The notes under the pieces were generated by a model that saw nothing but the letters and a program-made list of their open reading frames with translations, was not told where the DNA came from and did not search any database. The position numbers were made by a program, and so were the translations under genes. A stretch of DNA of 9,049 nt from an uncultured Treponema sp. (GTDB lineage Bacteria > Spirochaetota > Spirochaetia > Treponematales > Treponemataceae): the NCBI GenBank assembly GCA_937892225.1, contig CALAUH010000005.1:1-9049 (forward strand), in the 5' to 3' direction. This document shows, in pieces, positions 6,174 through 9,049 of the stretch. Position 1 is the stretch's first letter. Each line of letters opens with the position of its first letter.

Positions 6174-6662
6174 ATGAATATAGTTTTGATTCTTATTGAA
6201 GCACTTGCAATGTGTTTTTTAATGCTTTTGGTTTGCGTTGTTGGAATTGCAAATGGCCCTGTAGGTTCTGTTTATTTTTATGAAGAGGATGTACAAAAAC
6301 GAGTTGTGGACCTTGGCCTTATCACTAAAAAAGAGATAAAAAAACGAAGTCTTATTTCAGTTTTAGCTTTATTCATTCCAGTTTTATTTTTTGTACCGCT
6401 TTTGGTTTATTTTGTTAATGGCGCCAGAGATTTTTTGGATATTTTTATTCAGATTACTTCCATTCTTATGATTGAAGGTATTTTTGACAGAATTTTCATC
6501 GATTCTTACTGGGTTGGAAAAACAAAAGCCTGGATTATTCCTGGAACAGAAGACTTGATGCCTTATGTTCCAAAAAAGACAATAATCAGAAAATGGATTG
6601 GAACTATAATCGGTTTTCCTCTTATTGCACTTATCCAGGCGTTTATAATGACTAGATTTTAG
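6174..6662 (+). CDS. Conserved small membrane protein of unknown function
   Basis: This 162-residue protein has about four membrane segments: roughly residues 3-27 (ending VVGIANGP), 58-82, 87-103 and 139-159. The soluble loops carry YFYEEDVQKRVVDLGLITKKEIKKRS (about 35-60) and DSYWVGKTKAWIIPGTEDLMPY (about 112-133). The latter block I recall as conserved in unannotated membrane proteins of Clostridia and gut bacteria. No catalytic motif is evident. AGGAG at 6163-6167 lies 6 nt before ATG 6174, inside the upstream HEAT gene, implying tight coupling. Its stop is 16 nt from the end of the convergent ECF gene. No function can be assigned. Confidence 0.8.
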   Translation: MNIVLILIEALAMCFLMLLVCVVGIANGPVGSVYFYEEDVQKRVVDLGLITKKEIKKRSLISVLALFIPVLFFVPLLVYFVNGARDFLDIFIQITSILMIEGIFDRIFIDSYWVGKTKAWIIPGTEDLMPYVPKKTIIRKWIGTIIGFPLIALIQAFIMTRF

Positions 6663-6678
6663 TTTTTACGATTTTTAT

Positions 6679-7224
6679 TTATTCTTCAATTCTATATAGA
6701 ACAAGTGGAATTAAAGTAATCTGTAAAAGAATACCTGGCAATCCTGCTGGAAGACTTTTCCAAACACTTAAAATTGCTTCGTTCTGGTTTGCAAAAACGT
6801 AAATCATTAAGATACAGAACAACATTCTTAAAACACGTCCTGCAATCATTGTGATAAATACTTTTACAACATTTGGAAGATTTACATTTCTAAGAAGACC
6901 GGCACAAAGTCCGTAGCCAAAAAGTTCTGCCATCATAAATGGAACTGTTGGAGCGGCTGGCATTCCTGTTAATGAAAAACTGATGAGTGGTCCAAACAAA
7001 CCTGTGATTGCACCAGCCCAAGGTCCTGCAAATAATCCTATAAAAATTACTGGCAAATGCATTGGTAATAAAACTTTTCCAAGTGCATTACCTGTTCCAG
7101 AAGCAATTCCTAAAAGGTGGAAAAACTGTGGTAAAATTACCGATAAAGCAATTCCTAAAACTGTAAATAAAGCCTGTTTTTTTATGCTGAAGACTTCTTT
7201 TTTAATAGCAATTGAATGAGTCAT
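6679..7224 (-). CDS. ECF transporter S component, substrate unknown
   Basis: This 181-residue integral membrane protein matches the substrate-binding subunit of energy-coupling factor vitamin transporters. Segments are a first helix ALFTVLGIALSVILPQFFHLLG (18-39), the LPMHLPVIFIGLFAGPWAGAITGLFGPLISF block (53-83), MPAAPTVPFMMAELFGYGLCAGLL (88-111) and two later helices (about 119-146, 160-178). The LPMHLPV segment is a hallmark of the S-component group I recall. S components bind a vitamin or precursor and dock on a shared EcfT-EcfA module; no such module is in the window, so it is presumably group II. The start is secured by GGAGG on the minus strand (7231-7235), 6 nt upstream, and a good promoter precedes it. 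No riboswitch is visible in the short leader, so the ligand cannot be inferred. Confidence 0.85.
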   Translation of the reverse strand: MTHSIAIKKEVFSIKKQALFTVLGIALSVILPQFFHLLGIASGTGNALGKVLLPMHLPVIFIGLFAGPWAGAITGLFGPLISFSLTGMPAAPTVPFMMAELFGYGLCAGLLRNVNLPNVVKVFITMIAGRVLRMLFCILMIYVFANQNEAILSVWKSLPAGLPGILLQITLIPLVLYRIEE

Positions 7225-7249
7225 TTTATACCTCCAAAACTCTGATAAA

Positions 7250-7277
7250 ATTATATCACATTTAGAAAATTTGTCAG
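7250..7277 (-). promoter_or_regulatory. Promoter of the ECF S-component gene
   Basis: The minus strand carries CTGACA (7272-7277), a 16-bp spacer and a perfect TATAAT (7250-7255) preceded by TGA, an extended -10 arrangement. The predicted start near 7243 leaves a leader of only about 20 nt before the ATG. Confidence 0.75.
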
Positions 7278-7360
7278 AATTCTTTTAAAAAAATACCTGA
7301 GATATAGAAAACAAGATGATTAAAAAAAATGATTTTAATTGTCAATATGTAACGTTTTGA

Positions 7361-7389
7361 TAGACATAAAGTAACTTTACAAATATATT
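7361..7389 (+). promoter_or_regulatory. Promoter of the toxin-antitoxin operon
   Basis: TAGACA (7361-7366) is separated by 17 bp from TATATT (7384-7389). The predicted start is near 7395, giving a very short leader that still contains the GAGG ribosome binding site. The inverted repeats at 7368-7378 and 7380-7396 overlie this promoter. Confidence 0.55.
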
Positions 7390-7396
7390 ATATTTG
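7368..7396. promoter_or_regulatory. Putative antitoxin operator: two inverted repeats
   Basis: AAAGT-A-ACTTT (7368-7378) and CAAATATA-T-TATATTTG (7380-7396) are perfect inverted repeats with 1-bp centres, separated by one base. They cover the spacer and -10 box of the promoter ahead of the XRE-type antitoxin. That position suits autorepression by the antitoxin or the toxin-antitoxin complex. Confidence 0.55.
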
Positions 7397-7404
7397 AGGT
7401 GAAA

Positions 7405-7911
7405 ATGAAAGAAATCATCAAATATCTTAGAACAATAAATTCTTTTACTCAGGATGAAGTTGCACAAAAACTTGAAATTACAAGGCAGTCTTATATTAAA
7501 TATGAAAACGGAACTGTAATTCCATCTGCAAAGACAGTTCAAAAAATTGCAGATATTTATGGTGTAACTACCACTTTTATTTACGAAAACAAAGTTCCAA
7601 AAATCTCACTTTATGTTAATGAGCCTACTCCAGAATATTCTGCCAAGGCGAATGGAAATACTATTGTTTATGATGCTTATTTTGATGGAACTGCAGTCAG
7701 GGTTTTGGATGATGATTTTTCATTTTCAAAGGGACAGCATTTTAAGATTGTTGTAGATGCTGATAAAGAAAAAGAAAAGAGAAGAGAAGAGTCTAAAAAG
7801 GTTATTTTAGATTTTATAGGTAAGTTAAGGGAATATCCGAAAGACTATGACTATAGAGAAGAATATCATCGTTATTTGGAGGAAAAATATGTGCGTACTG
7901 ATAGACACTAA
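7405..7911 (+). CDS. XRE-family HTH antitoxin with AF2212-like region
   Basis: This 168-residue protein begins with an XRE/Cro helix-turn-helix (about 1-60): FTQDEVAQKLEITRQSYIKYENG is the classic recognition unit, followed by PSAKTVQKIADIYGVT. A middle strand-rich part, IVYDAYFDGTAVRVLDDDFSFSKGQ then HFKIVVD (about 87-118), resembles the small beta-domain of AF2212/DUF104-type antitoxins (pattern FDGk...p...lkkGq.v.i). The charged helical tail with YPKDYDYREEYHRYLEEKY (144-162) resembles the toxin-wrapping tails of other PIN antitoxins. ATG 7405 is preferred over GTG 7399 because GAGG at 7396-7399 is then well placed. The gene overlaps the PIN toxin by 23 nt. It should neutralise that toxin and repress the shared promoter through the adjacent inverted repeats. 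Confidence 0.85.
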   Translation: MKEIIKYLRTINSFTQDEVAQKLEITRQSYIKYENGTVIPSAKTVQKIADIYGVTTTFIYENKVPKISLYVNEPTPEYSAKANGNTIVYDAYFDGTAVRVLDDDFSFSKGQHFKIVVDADKEKEKRREESKKVILDFIGKLREYPKDYDYREEYHRYLEEKYVRTDRH

Positions 7912-8299
7912 TGTTTTAATTGATATTTTTACAAAACGTCCGGATTATTGTGAAGAAGAAAGAATAATTTTGCAGAAAATACTCGATGGAGAATTAGAAG
8001 CTGGAATTAGTGCAATTTCAATTCCACATATAAAGTATATTTGCAGGAAAGATGCAACTGATGCTGAATGCAGAAGATTTTTGCTTGGATTGTTTGATTA
8101 TTTTACCGTTGTGGGTCTGGATTCTTCAAAATTAATTTCTGCTTTGCACCGAAAATCTTTTTTTGATTTTGAAGACTGCCTCCAGGATGAATGTGCAATC
8201 GACATAAATGCTGATTATATCATCACCAGAAATAAAGAAGATTACGAAGCATCGCATGTTCGAACTTTAACTCCAGCCGAGTTTTTGAAAATTTGGTAA
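7889..8299 (+). CDS. PIN-domain toxin (VapC-like ribonuclease)
   Basis: This 136-residue single PIN domain is expected to be a metal-dependent RNase toxin. The first strand is MCVLIDTNVLIDIF with acidic D6 and T7/N8. The C-terminal active-site block FFDFEDCLQDECAIDINADYIITRNKEDY (91-119) holds D93, E95, D96, N114 and D118, matching the DFEDALQ...ADYIVTRN pattern of the PIN_3/COG-type branch. At the second active-site position, where relatives I recall have an acidic residue (SxxxxxD/E), this protein has His47 in SAISIPHIKYI. ATG 7889 is chosen over the earlier in-frame start at 7847 because GGAGG at 7878-7882 precedes it and the PIN fold begins at once. It overlaps the antitoxin gene by 23 nt, ensuring coupled translation. 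Confidence 0.88.
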   Translation: MCVLIDTNVLIDIFTKRPDYCEEERIILQKILDGELEAGISAISIPHIKYICRKDATDAECRRFLLGLFDYFTVVGLDSSKLISALHRKSFFDFEDCLQDECAIDINADYIITRNKEDYEASHVRTLTPAEFLKIW

Positions 8300-8328
8300 T
8301 TGCACAAATCAATTAAATCTGATAATAC
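8300..8328 (+). promoter_or_regulatory. Candidate promoter of mntP
   Basis: TTGCAC (8300-8305) is followed by a 17-bp spacer and TAATAC (8323-8328), with GATAAT overlapping at 8321-8326. The predicted start lies at about 8335, immediately at the ATG of the next gene, so the message would be leaderless or nearly so. Confidence 0.4.
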
Positions 8329-8335
8329 TCAAAAT

Positions 8336-8926
8336 ATGAATTACGATGTAGCATTTTTTATCAACAGTATTTTACTCGGCGTCGGTCTTGCTATGGATGC
8401 TTTTTCAGTTTCGCTTGCAAACGGTTTGAATGAACCAAAAATGAAAGCCGGTCGAATGTCGCTTATTGCCGGTGTGTTTGCAATTTTTCAGGCTGCAATG
8501 CCTATGATCGGCTGGACTTGTGTTCATACAGTCGTGCAATATTTTTCTGTGTTTGAAAAGTTCATTCCGTGGATTGCGCTTATTCTGCTTTTGTACATTG
8601 GCGGAAAAATGCTGATAGAAGGAATTAAAGGCGGCGACGAAGAAAGTGAAGAGGCTAAAAAACTTACTTTTGGTGCACTCATGATTCAAGGCGTTGCTAC
8701 ATCAATTGATGCACTTTCGGTTGGTTTTACAATTGCTGATTATAATTTTGTGATGGCGCTTGTTTGTGCACTGATTATTGCGGCGGTTACTTTTGCCATT
8801 TGTATTGCGGGGCTTATTATTGGTAAAAAAGTTGGAACTAAACTTGCTGGAAAGGCAAACATTCTTGGTGGCGTTATTCTGATTGGAATTGGAATTGAGA
8901 TTTTTGTGAAAGGCGTGTTCTTTTAG
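8336..8926 (+). CDS. mntP: MntP/YebN-type manganese efflux pump
   Basis: This 196-residue, six-helix inner-membrane exporter pumps excess Mn2+ out of the cell. Two related half-repeats carry the intramembrane aspartates in GLAMDAFSVSLANG (D21) and GVATSIDALSVGF (D125). Other family blocks are IPWIALILLLYIGGKMLIEGI (77-97) and the terminal ILGGVILIGIGIEIF (176-190), very close to E. coli MntP as I recall it. The central loop GGDEESEEAKK (99-109) is acidic. The frame is open to a TTG at 8300, but ATG 8336 gives a normal N-terminus. Neither start has a clear ribosome binding site, and a promoter-like sequence sits just upstream. It follows the toxin gene and could also be read from the toxin-antitoxin promoter. 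No yybP-ykoY Mn2+ riboswitch or MntR site is evident in the short gap. Confidence 0.92.
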   Translation: MNYDVAFFINSILLGVGLAMDAFSVSLANGLNEPKMKAGRMSLIAGVFAIFQAAMPMIGWTCVHTVVQYFSVFEKFIPWIALILLLYIGGKMLIEGIKGGDEESEEAKKLTFGALMIQGVATSIDALSVGFTIADYNFVMALVCALIIAAVTFAICIAGLIIGKKVGTKLAGKANILGGVILIGIGIEIFVKGVFF

Positions 8927-8957
8927 TACTGTCCTACATTTGGCAACACATATTTTC

Positions 8958-8963
8958 TATAAT
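8958..8963 (+). promoter_or_regulatory. Candidate -10 box for the downstream gene
   Basis: A perfect TATAAT lies in the gap after mntP. The nearby TTGGCA (8940-8945) is only 12 bp away, too close to be its -35, so the promoter is incomplete by consensus. Confidence 0.35.
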
Positions 8964-8974
8964 AAAGCCATACA

Positions 8975-9014
8975 GTGAGTTGCAGAACAAAAGAAAAAAA
9001 AACTGCAGCTACAC
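8975..9014 (+). promoter_or_regulatory. Leader hairpin before the 9027 gene
   Basis: GTGAGTTGCAG (8975-8985) pairs with CTGCAGCT-A-CAC (9003-9014), giving an 11-bp stem with one G-U pair and one bulged A. The 17-nt loop is almost all A. The stem ends right at the AGGAGG ribosome binding site (9015-9020), so it could modulate initiation of the next gene. Confidence 0.4.
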
Positions 9015-9026
9015 AGGAGGCTTATT

Positions 9027-9049
9027 ATGAAAATTATTATTGATGATGA
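9027..9049 (+). CDS. Start of a truncated gene, product unknown
   Basis: An ATG at 9027 follows a perfect AGGAGG (9015-9020) at 6-nt spacing, and the frame reads MKIIIDD to the window end. The strong ribosome binding site makes a real gene likely, but seven codons do not identify it. Confidence 0.6.

Noticed and set aside
8940..8963. Sigma-54 promoter starting at TTGGCA
   Set aside because: The required GC/TTGC element at -12 is absent at the correct spacing.
1..9049. tRNA, rRNA, CRISPR arrays, insertion sequences
   Set aside because: No cloverleaf, rRNA motif, regularly spaced repeats or transposase were seen on either strand.

Overview
The window is AT-rich and densely coded, with strong GGAG/AGGAG ribosome binding sites. 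It encodes a TonB-dependent outer-membrane receptor, so the host has an outer membrane. The lipoprotein signal ends in a loose, spirochaete-like lipobox. Several accessory proteins (HEAT-repeat protein, orphan ECF S component, Nim-like protein, streptothricin-acetyltransferase-like GNAT) are of kinds common in gut anaerobes. A host-associated Treponema or relative is my best guess. This is inference, because no marker gene is present.

Bases 38-2936 (+) form a tight run of five small enzymes: a GNAT resembling streptothricin acetyltransferases, a Nim-type flavin-binding protein, a Nudix hydrolase, a second GNAT and a class I SAM methyltransferase. The Nudix gene is broken by a run of 14 A residues. 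Its two halves are both intact and lie in different frames, so the locus is either a slippage/phase-variation switch, a recent pseudogene or a sequencing error.

Bases 2981 to about 5731 (-) form a cobalamin-uptake unit. A cobalamin riboswitch (about 5440-5690) precedes a small lipoprotein gene, which overlaps the start of a BtuB-like TonB-dependent receptor gene. A GC-rich palindromic element of about 90 bp (4828-4919) lies in frame in the first codons of the receptor and is translated ahead of its signal peptide. The riboswitch places both genes under B12 control and makes the lipoprotein a candidate surface partner for B12 capture.

Bases 5738-6662 (+) encode a HEAT-like protein and a small membrane protein, divergent from the B12 unit. 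An orphan ECF-transporter S component (6679-7224, -) converges on them and has a clear promoter.

Bases 7405-8299 (+) are a type II toxin-antitoxin pair: an XRE-HTH antitoxin with a second toxin-binding-like region, overlapping a PIN-domain toxin by 23 nt. Perfect inverted repeats lie on its promoter, as expected for autoregulation. The PIN protein has a His where relatives usually carry an acidic residue. A MntP-type manganese exporter (8336-8926, +) follows. The window ends in the first codons of another gene (9027), preceded by a leader hairpin.
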